A stretch of 64,000 nt of DNA from Neostapfia colusana (GCA_030760725.1 JASWHV010000011.1:80329765-80393764); one strand, 5' to 3'; positions 19,897 to 32,780 are shown, numbered from the stretch's first letter. Translations and numbers: made by a program. The notes: generated by a model not told the origin, from the sequence alone.

Positions 19897-20676
19897 CTAC
19901 TCATTTTCTTGAGCTGGCTCCTCGGGATCTTCCTCATCATTTCGGCTGCCTTCTGACTCTGCTTTGGGTGGGGAGGCTGCTGGTGGAGAAGTGCGACGAC
20001 GCCTGATCGCTCGACGATCTGGGGAGTCAGGAGTCCATGTATCATTCACGGTGACATACAGTTCATTCCTATCTCCTCTTTCTCTCGCCCTCAAGCAGGC
20101 TCGCAGCAACGCCTCCGTTTCCTTCAGGGTGTCCCGGACATCCTGAAGCTCTTGTTGACACTCCTGCAGTCGAGTGCTGAGCATAGCAGCATCCTCCAAG
20201 CACAAGTCCATGTGCTCATGGGAAGTCCCTTGCTGCACCGGCGGGTACTTGTACTCCGTGGTACCACTCTCACGTTGGAGGACATACATGTACTCAGTTT
20301 TGTCCAAGTGGCGACGATAGATGTGGCTCTGGCAGGTGATGGCCTCCCAGGTGACATCTTTCTCCGCATCGACCTGTGTCGCTCTACAAGCTGGAGAGTG
20401 GTGAATCTTAAGCAGCTGATTTTCGTGTATGATCCTCATCTCTGAACTCCATTCTTCCCTCTTCTCACGGATGGTCCTGGTGGAGTTATAGTGGATGATT
20501 AGCTTGCCCGTATTGCCGGCAGCTTCGAGCATACGCCGAAGACGGCGCAATAAGCCTCCTACTGCCAATCCGTAGGAAAGGTACGTCACCGGACGGCTCT
20601 CCTCTCTCTCGGCAAGGGCAACTATAGGAACTCTCCCTCCTGTGGACTTGCGAGCGGTGCGAATCATGCGAACCAT
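19897..20676 (-). CDS. Element C ORF0: 259-residue accessory protein upstream of gag
   Basis: This intact ORF lies between the primer site and gag. A copy of identical length occurs in K (61643-62422), with few amino-acid differences. The N-terminus is basic (MVRMIRTARKS). About residues 55-150 form a mixed charged region. A Leu/Gln/Glu-rich helix around 165-205 (MLSTRLQECQQELQDV) looks like a coiled coil. The C-terminus is Arg/Pro-rich and then acidic (DEEDPEEPAQ). There is no Gag, protease or RT motif, signal peptide or membrane segment. From memory, rice RIRE3/RIRE8-type elements were described with an 'orf0' at this place; the function is unknown to me. Confidence 0.75.
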   Translation of the reverse strand: MVRMIRTARKSTGGRVPIVALAEREESRPVTYLSYGLAVGGLLRRLRRMLEAAGNTGKLIIHYNSTRTIREKREEWSSEMRIIHENQLLKIHHSPACRATQVDAEKDVTWEAITCQSHIYRRHLDKTEYMYVLQRESGTTEYKYPPVQQGTSHEHMDLCLEDAAMLSTRLQECQQELQDVRDTLKETEALLRACLRARERGDRNELYVTVNDTWTPDSPDRRAIRRRRTSPPAASPPKAESEGSRNDEEDPEEPAQENE

Positions 20677-20894
20677 CTAAAACAAAAAGAATTTAAAATT
20701 AGGTTAGATAAACTCTCAACAAAAATCCTATTTTGAATGAAAGTTGGGGTAAGATGAAGAAAGTGACCCATTTAAATAACACTTTTCAATCCACACCTTT
20801 GTAAAATAGTTTTTAAGAAAATAGGGCCCTTAAATACGTCCATTTCTACCTAGGTCCACGTTCCTACGGGCAACCTTGGCTCTGATACCACCTC
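20677..20894 (-). other. Element C leader with tRNA-Met primer site
   Basis: On the minus strand TGGTATCAGAGCCAAGG (about 20874-20890) lies four bases after the LTR end at 20895, the expected primer position. The leader ends with a T-rich stretch and GAG directly before the ORF0 ATG. Confidence 0.8.
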
Positions 20895-23800
20895 TGTCAC
20901 ACCCGGTTCTTCCGAAGAGCAACCAAGTGAATATCACATGTATGCCAGGATCATTTTCTCATACATGTGATGACAAATAGTGAAGCATCATTTATTACAA
21001 GCCAGGTGTCGAATATAAATAAGTCTTACATAGCAAATGTCTCGATGGACAATAATAAGTTCATCACAAGTAAATAAACTAGCAGCGGAATATTATTCTT
21101 GAGGGCTCCATCACAGGCGTTGCCCGGGGGTCTCCATGAACCTAGAAACCTTCTTCGGGTCCAAAGTCTTGGTCATTATACACCACCTCATTATCTTGAC
21201 CTGAGCAGCAATATAAACCAACAAAATATGCAAGGTTGAGTACCAATGGTACTCAGCAAGTGTGGGAAAGTTATGTCATGCATGGCTAGAACAAGGAGAG
21301 GTTGAACTCATGGTTAAAGCACTATACAATTAATTCCTATCACCTTAGCTTATTTAGCACCTACATTACTACACAGGTGAAAAGGTCCCAAGCTCCCATA
21401 CCATCATCATAATCAAATAACCATAACATCATTTCCAATGTTAAGCTCCCCGCTTAACATCCACAACTTCCAAAACCATCACTCCTCTAATCATGAATAA
21501 GTCCAAGCCGCTCTTGACCGTGAGCACGGCTGTCATGACAGTTTTGACTCTGCAGAGTTTGTACCACTGTACCCACATGTAGTGATTTCATCCCCCGTTG
21601 CCGGGTGGACTAAAAGAACCTCCATTATGCCAGTGGCTACGAACCACATTGACACTTCCCAGGTGTGTAGCCAGGAGATCACTACGAAGCCTTTACAAAG
21701 GGATTCCCGACGAGCGTGGGCCCACTGAGGTTTCACCCCTAACAGCATACAAGAGGCTCCAACCCCGCTGCAGTGGCCCCCTCTTGAGCCTTGCGGTTCA
21801 TATGGTAGTCCAGCTGACACCTATTCCCCGCACCATCCAACACACCCATACTACGCCGGGGATACACCTAATTAATTGGCCAACTGCCCCATCTCAGCAT
21901 GTGGTTGGCACTGTAAAGCCAGGTTACATGCTCCATGAACCGGTCCTTAGGATCCAGGCAAGTACTAAACACAAACCCAAGTCTCGTGCACCCATCACAC
22001 AACCAAAACATCCAACTTGCCTTGATCCCTACCTCTACATAACTCACAATATCTCATTCAATAGTATGGTAAAATAAACTGATGATCTCATATCCCAAAT
22101 ATCCCATTCTAAGCATGGCTAAGCATATGCATAATAAATGACATGATAAAATAAATCCCAACCCAAGCTACAAGGAAACAAGGTAATGCAATTCTAGGGA
22201 AACATCCTAGCATGGGTTTCATATTTCAATTGACAATGCAAATAATTCTAGCTACACATCCTAGCATAGGATCAAAGTGGTCAAGGACACTTGCCTCCTT
22301 CTTGCTGCTCTTGAAATGGGTAGTCCTGGTCTTGGAAAGGAATAACTTGCTCTTGAGCAGGTTCTACATCATACCATCACACATAGCAAAAGAAAAACAA
22401 CAATCATAAGACATAGTTCACACTTCTACTTCATACAAACCATACATTCACATTTATGAAAGTCCTTCACCATTATATGTGTTGTGGTTACTTTATGTGT
22501 GTTGAGTTGTGGCTTGCATGCACTTTTAATCATGTGTATATGATTCCTACTTTTGTGTTCACATTTATACTTACCTACTATTTATATATGAGTTTCCAAT
22601 TTAAATAAATTCCTTATATTCAACTACTACATCTTTTTACTATCAAGTATGTATGAAAAGTATTTTTCTTCTCCATATGTGCCTTTAGACTTGTTACCAA
22701 CCTTAAACTGAATTCTTTGGTTTTTAGAAACTCCATTTATCATTTACTAGTTGCTATAATTTCAGATTTATTTTCCTCTACATAAATATGTTCTTTATTA
22801 TGAAATTAGTAATATACATCATCTAAACAGAATAGGTTCTGATCCTAAATAATTTAATAACATATTTTGACCTTTGCCTCTGATGAAAACTATTTCACAA
22901 TTATTTTCCCTATTTTCTAAAACTATTCATTACTTAAAAATGTGTCCCTAAATGTGAATAATAAATTAAACAGATTCAATTTAGCCCAAAATATGTTTTT
23001 ATCTCACTCCAAAGTTTTCTAAATACTGAGAAAGTTTTTAATTTAATTATGAAAATATGTTTGTCCCACTTTTTAATTTTTAAACACTAGCCACATATTC
23101 AATTTCCTAATTTAAATACTAAACAGAGCTAAAAAGGTAAACTCACCCCACTACAGGGTCTATAATATTATTTTCAGAATTTCTAGGGGTATAGCTACAC
23201 TTATCAGAGGTGTTTTTCCTAATTTTTATTAAGTCCAGGGCTAAAACTGATTTTTAAATGAATTTACACGATTTTCTGAAGTTCCAGGGGCTAGATCAGA
23301 AGTTTCCGGGGCTAGCTCTTATTTCCCGAGAACCCCAGGGGGTAGCGCGTAAGAATTCCAGTCTTTATAACGCGGGGCTGACGTGGACCGTCCGATTTTA
23401 ATCCGACGGCTGAGATTATAACGTCGAACCGGTACGCGGGGGTTTAAACCATACCGTGCGATTTAAAATAAACGGCGCACAAGCGGCCACGTCGCTCTGA
23501 TCGAGCGCGGGCGGCGCTGCCGGCGGCGGGAAGCGGCGATCTCGCCGGAAACTTTCGGATCTTCGGGAATTCTTCCTAGAACTGTGATTTTATGGCATAG
23601 ATCGGTAGAGGGGAGGTCGGGGATCTCACCTCGGGGGTTTTCTTGAGCTCGGAGGTCCTGGAAGGTGATCGGCGACGAGGTCCGAGGCAAAACCATGGCG
23701 AAGCTCGTCGGCGCTGCGTTTACACCGCAAATCACCGAGTTTTCTGCACCTGCAAGGTTCCCTGGAGGCGGTGGATCAACACCAGCGAGTTAGATCAGAA

Positions 23801-24312
23801 TTTCTGAGCTTAGATCGGCCAGAATTCGCCGGAGAAGTCTCGGTTCTCACCGGAGGAAAAATCGGCGATCGCGTGGGAAAAACAGAACGAGGCCGGGGTT
23901 TTTATAGACGGGGGAGGGCGGCGGGGTGGTTTAGATCATGTCCGCGTCGCCTACGAACAGAATTCAGCGGGGATACGCCGAAATCCCGATCGGTTTTGAT
24001 TCGGGTGCGAGGGAGTCCGGCGCGGCGCGAGGTAGACGAAGATCGGGTGGGTCCCGCCTGTCAGTGTGAGGCAGCAGCGCGCGCGGCTGTGGGCTGGCGC
24101 GGGCGCTGGCTGGGCCGGCTGGTGGATTTCGGCCCACTGGCCGGTTGTTTTCTGTTTTCTCTTTTTCTTTTTCTATTTCTTTTCTAATTTGAGTTTAATT
24201 TGAAATCCAGTTTGAATTTGAATTTTTGCAAAACATGCAACACGTCCAAAAAATTTTAAATTCCCCTCTTAACATGATTTAGGGCTTTGAATCAAAATTT
24301 TGGGGTGTTACA
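20895..24312 (-). repeat. Element C 5' LTR, complete (3418 bp)
   Basis: It starts TGTAACACCC at 24312 and ends GGGTGTGACA at 20895. TATA box (minus) at 23899-23906, only about 410 bp from the LTR start, so R plus U5 would be about 3 kb. The A/T-rich middle (22400-23300) has no ORF. The conserved block at 21525-21810 carries CTGTCATGACAG (21530-21541). The flank at 24313 is D coding sequence. Confidence 0.9.
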
Positions 24313-27060
24313 CAACTCCCAAAATCAGCATCCGAAAAAGCTTTTAAAGAAACGGTTGAGGAAGAAGGAAGAAAAATGCCAAATTCTTGAGTTCCATGTA
24401 GGTACCTGAGAATCCTTTTGATGGCTTGGCGATGTGAAGCACGTGGAGAAGCTTGAAAATGTGCACAAAGACATACGCTGAATTGTATGTCCGGTCTTGA
24501 CACCGTGAGATACAAAAGTGATCCAATCATACTTCTGTATCCTTTTTTATCGACTGGGTCACCATCTTCGTCAAGTTCAAGTGTTGTTGCTGTTCCCATT
24601 GGTGTCCGAAGAGGCTTGCATTTGTCCATGTTGAAGCGCTTAAGAAGGTCCTTTGTATACTTAGTTTGATGCACAAAAGATCCTTCTTTTGTTTGCTTGA
24701 TTTGCTGCCCCAAAAAGTATGTGAGTTCTCCCATCATACTCATCTCAAATTCTGAACTCATCATAGCTGAAAACTTGGACACGAGATCATGAGAAGCACA
24801 ATCAAAGATAATATCATCCACATACACTTGAACGAATAATGAGTCATTACCATGCTTAAGTACAAAAAGAGTTTTATCAACCTTGCCCATGGTAAACCCC
24901 TTTTCAAGTAAGAATGTTTTTAACCTATCATACCATGCTCTAGGGGCTTGTTTTAGACCGTGCAAGGCTTTGGACAGTTTGTAAACATGATTAGGAAAAT
25001 TTGGATTTTCAAAACCCGGTGGCTGCTTAACATAAACCTCCTCCTCTATGTAGCCATTAAGAAAAGCACTTTTAACATCCATTTGATATAACTTGAAACC
25101 TTTAGATGCAGCAAATGCTAATAAAATTCTTATAACTTCTAATCTAGCAACAGGAGCAAATGTTTCATCAAAATCTAGACCTTCAATTTGAGTGAAACCT
25201 TGAGCAACCAACCTAGCTTTATTCCTAACCACAACCCCATCCTCACTTTGCTTATTTTTAAATACCCATTTAGTTCCAATTAATGTGTGACCTTGAGGTG
25301 GAGGTACAAGTTTCCAAACATTATTTCTTTCAAAATTTTCTAACTCTTCTTGCATGGCATTAATCCAAGATTCATTAGTGAGTGCGTGTTATATATCCTT
25401 GGGTTCAAAAGAAGTAACAAAAGTAGAATGAGCATGAGAGTTTGGATCGCAAAACCTGGACCGAGTGACTCGTTCATGCAAGCTTCAAATGATTTGTTGT
25501 GGAGGATGACTTTTGAGTACTCGGAGGGGAGTAGACACTTCACAAGCACCTCCTTCTTCATGTTCGAACCTTTGATTAGGAGAGCTTGTTGATTGAGGAA
25601 GGTCCGAACCAGCAGTAGTGACCGTTGGTGCTGGTTGTGGTGCAAAATCAGCAGCTTGATCGTTATTTACTTCCGAGTTTTTGGGCAGCAACACCACTTC
25701 TTCATCTTCTTCAATAAAAATACTCTCCCCCTGCGGATATGGATCCGGACCTGCAATATCGGAGCTAGTACTTGGGCTAGCTTCATCAAAAGAAACCTCG
25801 CAAGTCTCCACAATTTTGTTAGTGTCAAGTAAAAGCACACGGTAGCCTCTAGTATGAGATGGATAACCAAGAAACATGCCATCAACAGATCTAGCTTCAA
25901 ATTTATCAAGATTACCATGTTTCTTAACAAAGCATTTGCAACCAAAAACCCTAAAGTGTGTAACACTAGGCCTATGTCCAAACCGGAGCTCATATGGGGT
26001 TTTTCCAAGCTTAGCACGCAAGAAAACACGATTTGAGACATAACAAGCGGTTGCAATTGCATCAGCCCAAAATTTCCTAGGAGTTTGATATTCATCAAGC
26101 ATAGTCCTAGCCATCTCAACTAAGGTCCTGTTCTTTCTTTCTACGACACCATTTTGTTGTGGTACATAGGGTGAAGAGTATTGATGATCTATTCCATTTT
26201 AAGCACAAAAGTGATCAAAGGATTGGTTTTTAAATTCAGTTCCATTATCACTTCTAATTCCTTTTAATGATCCTGGGTGATCAATAGATAATCTAAGAAA
26301 TAAAGTTCTAAAATGACTAAAAGCTTCATTCTTAGATGCCATAAAATAAACCCAAGAATATCTGGAATAATCATCAACAATCACAAGCACATACCATTTA
26401 CCTCCGAAGGATTGAACACGTGCCGGACCTATTGTGTCAAGATGTAAAAGTTGTCCCGGTTCAGCTGTCATGGTCATTGTGAGAGGAGCATGTGAACCTG
26501 TAACAAACTTAGCATGTCTACAAGAAGAGCACACAATATCATTGTCCTTTTTAAGCTTCGGCAGCCCACGTATGCGATCGAGAGCACTAACATGAGTGAG
26601 ATGATCAAAGCCTATGTGACCAAGTCTACGATGCCAAAAATATAGATCCTTTGTATCATTAGCAACTAGACACTGATGCTTAGAAGTTGACAAATCAAAA
26701 TCAGCTTTAAAAACTCTTCCAAACCTAGACATGTTAAACAAAAGCTCACCTTTTGAATCTACAACCTTGCAGCAATTTTTAGCAAAGCTAACCTCTAGAT
26801 TTTCATCTAGCAATTGTGAAACCGAAAGCAAGTTGTATTTCAAATTTTTAACAAGTGCCACATCTTTCAAAGTGTAGAAATTGTTTACTCTAACCGAACC
26901 TTTAGCAATTATGGGAGTAGAAGAGTTATCGACGAAAGTAACATTTTCTACACGTGACACAAAAGAGAGAGAGGAGAACCATTCTTTGTTACCGGTCATG
27001 TGGCGCGAGCAACCTGAATCCACAATCCAAATGTTCTCTTTCCTCAAACGTGAAACCTAC
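24313..27060 (-). pseudogene. pol: Element D pol: protease, integrase, RT, truncated RNase H
   Basis: 27047-26199 encodes the protease (IVDSGCSRHMTG), the integrase zinc module (WHRRLGHIGFDHL...CSSCRHAK) and the core Asp residues (LDTIGP, RSDNGTEF). The same frame then continues through the DDE Glu region and the copia RT ([26 protein letters not shown]) to SDADFG, where C's LTR begins. It is interrupted by stops at 26199-26201 (Glu codon in E), 25485-25487 (Gly codon in E) and about 25388-25390. No frameshift is seen between 27047 and 24313, so the decay is mild. Confidence 0.88.
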
Positions 27061-27380
27061 ACAGCAGCACAATACGTCGATGACTCAATACTGGGGTTAG
27101 TTAAAAGACTTTTAGGAATCCAGTACTGAGTCACACGACGTCCAGCAGGAATAACACGCGAAAGCTGAGAAGGTACAGCAGGTTTATGAGCCAAACATCA
27201 AAAATTTTTGTTCCCAACTACTGACTTAGAAGATGTGTTATATGTAGCACAAAAAACAGTAGGTCCGGGAGCAAGTTTTTGACTCATTACAGCAGGTTGC
27301 AAGCTCCGAGCATTCGGTCTAGCAGATTTTGCTTGGTTGTTATGTGATCTAGCAAGTATTTTGTTTCTTATCGTGTTTAG

Positions 27381-29312
27381 CTAGTCTATAACAAAAATCC
27401 ATGACATGACCATCTCTACCACAGTAGGTACAACGAAAAATAACCTTATTATCATGTCTAGATGAGCAAGCAACACGTTTATTAGAACCCGATGGGACAG
27501 TACTCCTGCAGATTTGAAAATCACCTCTTTTTGTCTAGGAGCTGTTTGAATCAAACCACTTCCTAATGACTTTACAACTTTAGGTGGGTCTGCCTTAGCA
27601 TGAGCATGAGAATTAAAACCTAAACCAGTTTTATCATTACAAGACTTGGAAGAATTCAGCAGCAAGTTTAGGTTCTTATTTGCATTAGAAAACCGATCTA
27701 GTGTCCTATGCATGTCATCAAGTTTATTGGACAGATCAAAGCAGTTTTCACATGAAGTTTTTCCTTTTAGTTTGCAATTTGAACAATATTTAACTTCATG
27801 CACACGTAAAGCATTGTTCAAAATAGAAATCTCATTCATAGCATCATATAGTTTCTTATTCAGATCATCACATAAAGAACAATGCAAATCAATTGTAGAA
27901 CAACAAGCATCTTTCAAATTTTTATCATTAAGTGCAGCAAGCTCTTTGTTCTTTTCAATTTCAAGTTCAAGTTTATCAAGTGTAGATGCGTGTGCACTTC
28001 TTAAAGAGGATAATTGTTCATAAATCAAATCACATGAGGAACAAGAATCATCACTAGGAATCAAAAATTTTAAACGATTAATTTCAGATTCTAGTGATTC
28101 AATTTTAACAGCATTGTTCCTAAGTTTTTTATCCTTTTTCTTTAATATAACAGTGGCACGAGAAATAGCATCACACATTTCTTCGCAAGTGGGACATACC
28201 TCTTCATCGTTGCTGTTGTGTTCTGCCTCCTCAGAGCTTGAACTTGACTTGCTCGCCATGCAACACATATTTGCCATAGCTTCTTCATCTTCATCACTAC
28301 CGGTGTCCACATCACTTGAGCCGAAATCTTGAAGTGCAGAGATCATACTATGCACTATGTTGCGCATTGATAAATCTTTCTTCTTCTTATTCTTTGCAAA
28401 CGATTTCTTCGGCCTTGTTTGCTTTTCTTCACGTGAAGTCAGACCTGAAAGGTTAGGGCACTCCGTACGAAAATGTCCTGTCTTACCACATTCAAAACAT
28501 CGTTGAGGTCCGGAGCTTCCTATCCTTCTAGTTCTCACATTTTGCAATGCTTTTGAGAACCGAGTAGAGATGAGTGCAAGCTCCTCCTCTGGAAACTCTT
28601 CAATCTGTTCAAGGGTTAGAGAGGACAGCAAAGAGAGTGCACCACTAGATGATGATTGACTAGAACTAGACATGTCACGTTGTGAAACAAATTCAATAGA
28701 CTTGTTGGGGTTTTTATGTGAGATGATGTCAATTTCATGAGTTTTCAATTTAGATTAAAGCACGTCTAAAGTAAGAGAACTCATGACAGTAGATTCACGA
28801 ATAGATGTAACTTTCATCTCCCAAATTGACATATCTAATGCTCCTAACAATTGTCTAGCATTTTCAGCATCTGAAAAGTTAACATTGACACTACGCAAGT
28901 TGCTGAGAATTTTATTAAAGCGAGCAAAAAGGTCGTCAATTGACTCACCGGGTTGCATCTCAAAACGCATGTATTCTTTCTTGAACATATCTTGCCTTAC
29001 CTCCTTGATCGTATTGGATCCTTCATGGTAGTCACCAAGAGCTTTCCGAACATCATATGCAGATCGGAGGTGTGCAACACGGTCGAAGTCGCTTTGAGTC
29101 AATCCTTGGATGATCAAGTTGCGAGCCTTGTTGTTGTCAACATCTCTCATGTTCGCAGCCGTAACTTGATCATTGGGTGGTACATCGAAGTTCCGGTAGA
29201 CCTTTTCCCATATGGCGAAGCCTTGCGCCTGTATGTAGGCCTCCATCCGTGCCTTCCAAACCTGAAAATCGATGCCATTGAACACACAAGGTTTTGCGGA
29301 GTACTTCTCCAT
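27381..29312 (-). pseudogene. gag: Element D gag, long Sirevirus type
   Basis: It starts with MEKYSAKPCVFNG at 29312 and carries a UBN2-like Gag domain (MEAYIQAQGF...). A TAA at about 28752-28757 replaces the Tyr codon found in E. The second part (28748-27381) has a zinc knuckle CFECGKTGHFRTECP, an acidic stretch, and about 250 residues rich in heptad-like Leu/Lys/Asn, probably a coiled coil. A shift near 27480-27540 then moves the second knuckle region (seen in E at 49434) out of frame. Long gag with a coiled coil is typical of Sireviruses. Confidence 0.85.
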
Positions 29313-29373
29313 GATGGTTAGTCAAAACACGTGCAAATCACAAAGATTAGAGCACCTTGGCTCTGATACCAAT
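29313..29373 (-). other. Element D leader with tRNA-Met primer site
   Basis: On the minus strand TTGGTATCAGAGCCAAGG (about 29355-29372) follows the LTR end at 29374. Only about 60 bp separate the LTR from gag. Confidence 0.85.
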
Positions 29374-30984
29374 TGTAGGATCGAAGAGCACGTGAAAAGC
29401 TACCAGAGGGGGGGTGAATGGTAGATTAAAACTTTTCGCAGCGGAAACAACAAAAACTCCTCAGCAAAAAATCAATCGGTTAAAGAAACCGTGCGTGCAA
29501 GTGTTTTCAAACGTGTTCAACTGTGACAAATCAAGTAGAGAGGTACAGAATCAAGTCACGGATCTAATGCAACAAGAATCACTTGAAAACACGAAGTAAA
29601 ACTTGGGATACGATCAAAACATTAAACGAAGATCAATCTGTTCTACCCGATATAAAACAGATCTGCAACGCTGCAAAGAAACTCGTGTATCTCAAAAACT
29701 ACAGATCCGAAGCTCGTGAAAATTTCACAGATGATAGATAATTGAGTTTTGAAGACAACCCAAAAAGAATCACGTCAATCGGATCTGTAAAACTCGAGTT
29801 ATGAACGAAACACCAAAGCAACATTGGTCTGTCCAGAAACTCGGCGAGAAAGACTTGACGAAAAACAAGTCGGAAGAACAAGGCACAAAAGCTCCTCGAA
29901 ACTATGAACTTTATTTAATAGAAACACAAGAGGAACAGCCCAAAGTTCTCTACCCACGAGAGCTCTGGCCTCCCTTGCTTTTATAGCCAGCCCTCAGGCT
30001 AATCAATCCAATCTAGGACTCCTACTCCTAATTGGACTCGTATCCTAACTTACCATAACTGCTCAGGACTCCTATTCACAGATAGAAGCAATCGTGAGAC
30101 TTCCAAACACCTTAGGAACGTCCTAAACATTCCTAAAACAACTCAACTTCGTGCCTAGCACGAAATCCTATCATAACCAACTCAAATCTTCCATATTTGA
30201 GCCATATCCGACTCAGCCTCAGCCTGAGTACGCAATCCAGCCGGTTGGACCTTTCCGACCAATTCTTTACGTCCACTTCTCTTCATCACGCCTTGGAACA
30301 ATGTTGCCACGTCCATGCACTCCTTGCACACGTGCAAACACCTTCCAACGACGTACACACAACCTTCATATGCACTGCCCTTGATCCAAACATGCTGCGC
30401 GACCTCCCGATCAACTCAACCACAGCTCCTCCCGAACTTGGTTGTTGGAACCTCATCTCCTCCCTGAGACTAGTCCAAGGATCCCGTCACCAGCCATGTC
30501 TTGAACTCAAGCAACACCTGCACATGAATAAACAACCAATTCTTCCGAGCACAAGTCCTCGACTTGACTCACGTTAGTTCGAAAACCACAACACCTTACA
30601 TGAGCACGTCACATAAGCATGTTGCAAACCATATCAAATGATAACAGCCATAACCACCAAAACACACCAAAAACTTAGCAAATTAATACTAAGGAAACCT
30701 TCCCATAAAGCAAGTTTGAAACATTGCGAGTTAAAAGCAAAAATAAGACGCTGCAGTTCTACGAGTTGAACTTCACGGGAGCTCCCTAAAAACAAGCTCC
30801 GGACCTCACAGAAGCTCTCCGGAACTTGCAGGAGCTCTCCGGACCTTGCCAACACTTGGCGGACCTAACAAAGAACTTGTCGGACCTTGCCACAGAAGAA
30901 TGTTTTGGCAATATTCAAAACTTTGAATGTTAATGCTAACTTTTATCCTAATTGCCAATGTATTCAGCACACATAGGTCTCACA
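29374..30984 (-). repeat. Element D 5' LTR (1611 bp)
   Basis: It starts TGTGAGACCTATG at 30984 (minus) and ends GATCCTACA at 29374. It is homologous to E's LTRs (1744 bp each). A TATA box (TATAAAA, minus) lies near 29978-29984. The U3 has copies of a TCCGG/AGCTCC repeat at 30770-30880, fewer than in E. Confidence 0.88.
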
Positions 30985-31163
30985 GATGTAACCACCTGAC
31001 GTTATTCCGTTCATTTCCTTGACTTCTACACCAAAGATTCCTTGCATGCAGGCACACACAGCTAGCTTGAGCTCTACCCTCCACTTGTAGCTGTTCCTAT
31101 CACATCCTATCGCACACACAGGCAACACTTGATTATGCATGTAGGCTAAATCCCCGTGGGATT
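30985..31163. other. Unassigned 179 bp between D and G
   Basis: I see no ORF, LTR end or repeat here. It could be host sequence, a filled target site or the remnant of an older element. It is the only stretch of the window not assigned to an element. Confidence 0.4.
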
Positions 31164-32780
31164 TGATGATTAATGGAAACACTTAAGGGACTAATGAGCA
31201 TTACAAGTGTTTGCACAGGTGATTAAATAATTGACGGAGATGGATGCACCCAAAAAGGGAAAAGGGGAGAAAAAGTCGGAAATACTCGAAGAGTAGAATG
31301 TAAGGTTTAAATTTCTTTGCGTTGAGTTTAGCCGTTTAGTATGAGTGTGTTCATTGTGTCAAAGTTGTTAGAATCATCTAAGAGCTCTTAGTTCAAGTTA
31401 GGTTAGTTGGAGAGAAAAGTTGAGGAAAGCCTAAAAACAGGGCCGGACTTGTCCGGGATGGAAGGTCGGACTAGTCCGGCCACATCGTACTGTTCCGATG
31501 TCAGGCGGACCAAGAGTTTCTTTGTGAGTTTGGACTTGTCCGTTTCGTGATGGACTAGTCCGTTGTGAGTGTGTCCGAGTCCTTTCGGAACTAAGTCCTG
31601 AAGGACCGGACTAGTCCACCCTTGAAGGCCAGACTAGTCCGCTTAGTCAGACTAGTCTATTTCTAACCGGAACAAGAGTTTCTGTGTGAGTACAGACTAA
31701 TCCATTGTGGGTTAGACTAGTCCGTCTAGGAATTGGACATGGCTGGTGGGACTAAGTCCTGGATGGCCGAATTTGTCCGCCCTTTGTGGCCGGACTGGCC
31801 TGGTGGACCAGACTTGTCCGTTCTCAACCAGAACAAAAGGTTATATGTGAGATCGGACTAGTCTATTGTTGGACAGACTTTTCTAAGGTGTTGTGACCAT
31901 TTGAATTCAAAAGGAGGAGGGGTACTTTATGGTCGGTCAAGTGTGACATCACCGGTCCCCACAGGCCGGACTAGTCTGCACTTTTTCTGGTGGCAACGGC
32001 TAATTGCCGGGACCCCTATAAAATGGGATCCCAGGGCCTCTAAGGAATCAACTCGAACCCTAGCACTGCCATAGCCTTCCAAGAGCCCTCCTAGCCCTTT
32101 CTCTTCATTTCCTTGAGCCCTAAGAGTTAATCTTGAGGGTTTGTGAGATTTGAGAAGAAGAGAGAGAGGGGTGCGGTTTGTTTCAAGCTCTTGGTTGATT
32201 CTCTAACTGTGACTCGTTGAGTTGAGTTATTGTGGGTGTTGATGCGCAAGTTCTTCAAGCTGTAATCTTGTGGGAGCCTCAGACTATGAGCTGCTCCATG
32301 AATCATTATAATTTCTTCGTGATCTAGTGGAAGAACAAACAAACCTTTGTGGTGGCTTGGTGAGGACAGGGTTGAGAGCAACCCGGTATTTTGTGCACTC
32401 GTCAACATGGACGTAGGCTTCTTCATGAAGTTGAACCACGGGATAAATCGTGTGTCTTGCACTTTTGATTTGTCTGTTGTTCTTTGTTAGATCACTTTAG
32501 GATTCTTCACACTTTTTCATCTTAATCTTGCGATCCACCTAGTTCTAGCCATTTACATTTTCGTGCAATCTCTTCACTAAATTGCTAGGTTATAATACTT
32601 CATTACTCGTTAAGTAGATCAGTGAAAACTCCTAAATATCTCTGTGTTAATAGTTTACTTTCCTGTGAACGAACTAGTCCGCCCCCTGGCCAGACTAGTC
32701 CGCACTCTACAAGCTAATTAGTTTTTATTAACTCAAATTTCAGGTGTTTCACCTATTCACCCCCATCTAGGCAACTTTTA
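31164..32780 (+). repeat. Element G 5' LTR (Sirevirus-type), boundaries approximate
   Basis: The start TGATGATTAATGG resembles the LTR start of grass Maximus-type elements. The end is set by the primer site ATTGGTATCAGAGCC at 32781. A TATA box TATAAAAT lies at 32017-32024. U3 carries about ten palindromic motifs centred on ACTAGT (31465-31975), two more lie near 32675-32700. The other LTR is not in the window, so the 5' boundary is inferred. Confidence 0.65.
31465..31980. repeat. Cluster of CGGACTAGTCCG-type palindromes in G U3
   Basis: The perfect palindrome CGGACTAGTCCG occurs near 31472, and variants with the ACTAGT core recur near 31553, 31608, 31632, 31650, 31712, 31857 and 31970. They alternate with TTGTCCG half-units. 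Palindrome clusters in U3 are a known trait of Sirevirus LTRs. Confidence 0.7.

Larger units (their letters stand above)
17395..24312 (-). mobile_element. Element C: Tekay-type Ty3 element with ORF0, internally deleted
   Basis: The minus-strand order is complete 5' LTR (24312-20895), tRNA-Met primer site, ORF0, gag, integrase remnant with chromodomain, polypurine tract and the first 696 bp of the 3' LTR. The 3' LTR is interrupted at 17395 by element B. The internal part is only 2.8 kb because protease, RT, RNase H and most of integrase are deleted. C is inserted in the RNase H region of D. Confidence 0.88.
24313..30984 (-). mobile_element. Element D: Sirevirus-type Ty1/copia element, 5' two thirds
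   Basis: The minus strand carries a 5' LTR (30984-29374), tRNA-Met primer site, a long gag with a coiled-coil region, protease, integrase, RT and the start of RNase H. The order integrase before RT is Ty1/copia. It ends at 24312 where C is inserted; the rest of D would lie left of the window. It is the same family as E. Confidence 0.88.

Noticed and set aside
30985..31163. Possible exon or small RNA gene between D and G
   Set aside because: No ORF, hairpin or tRNA-like pattern was visible by eye; left as unassigned.
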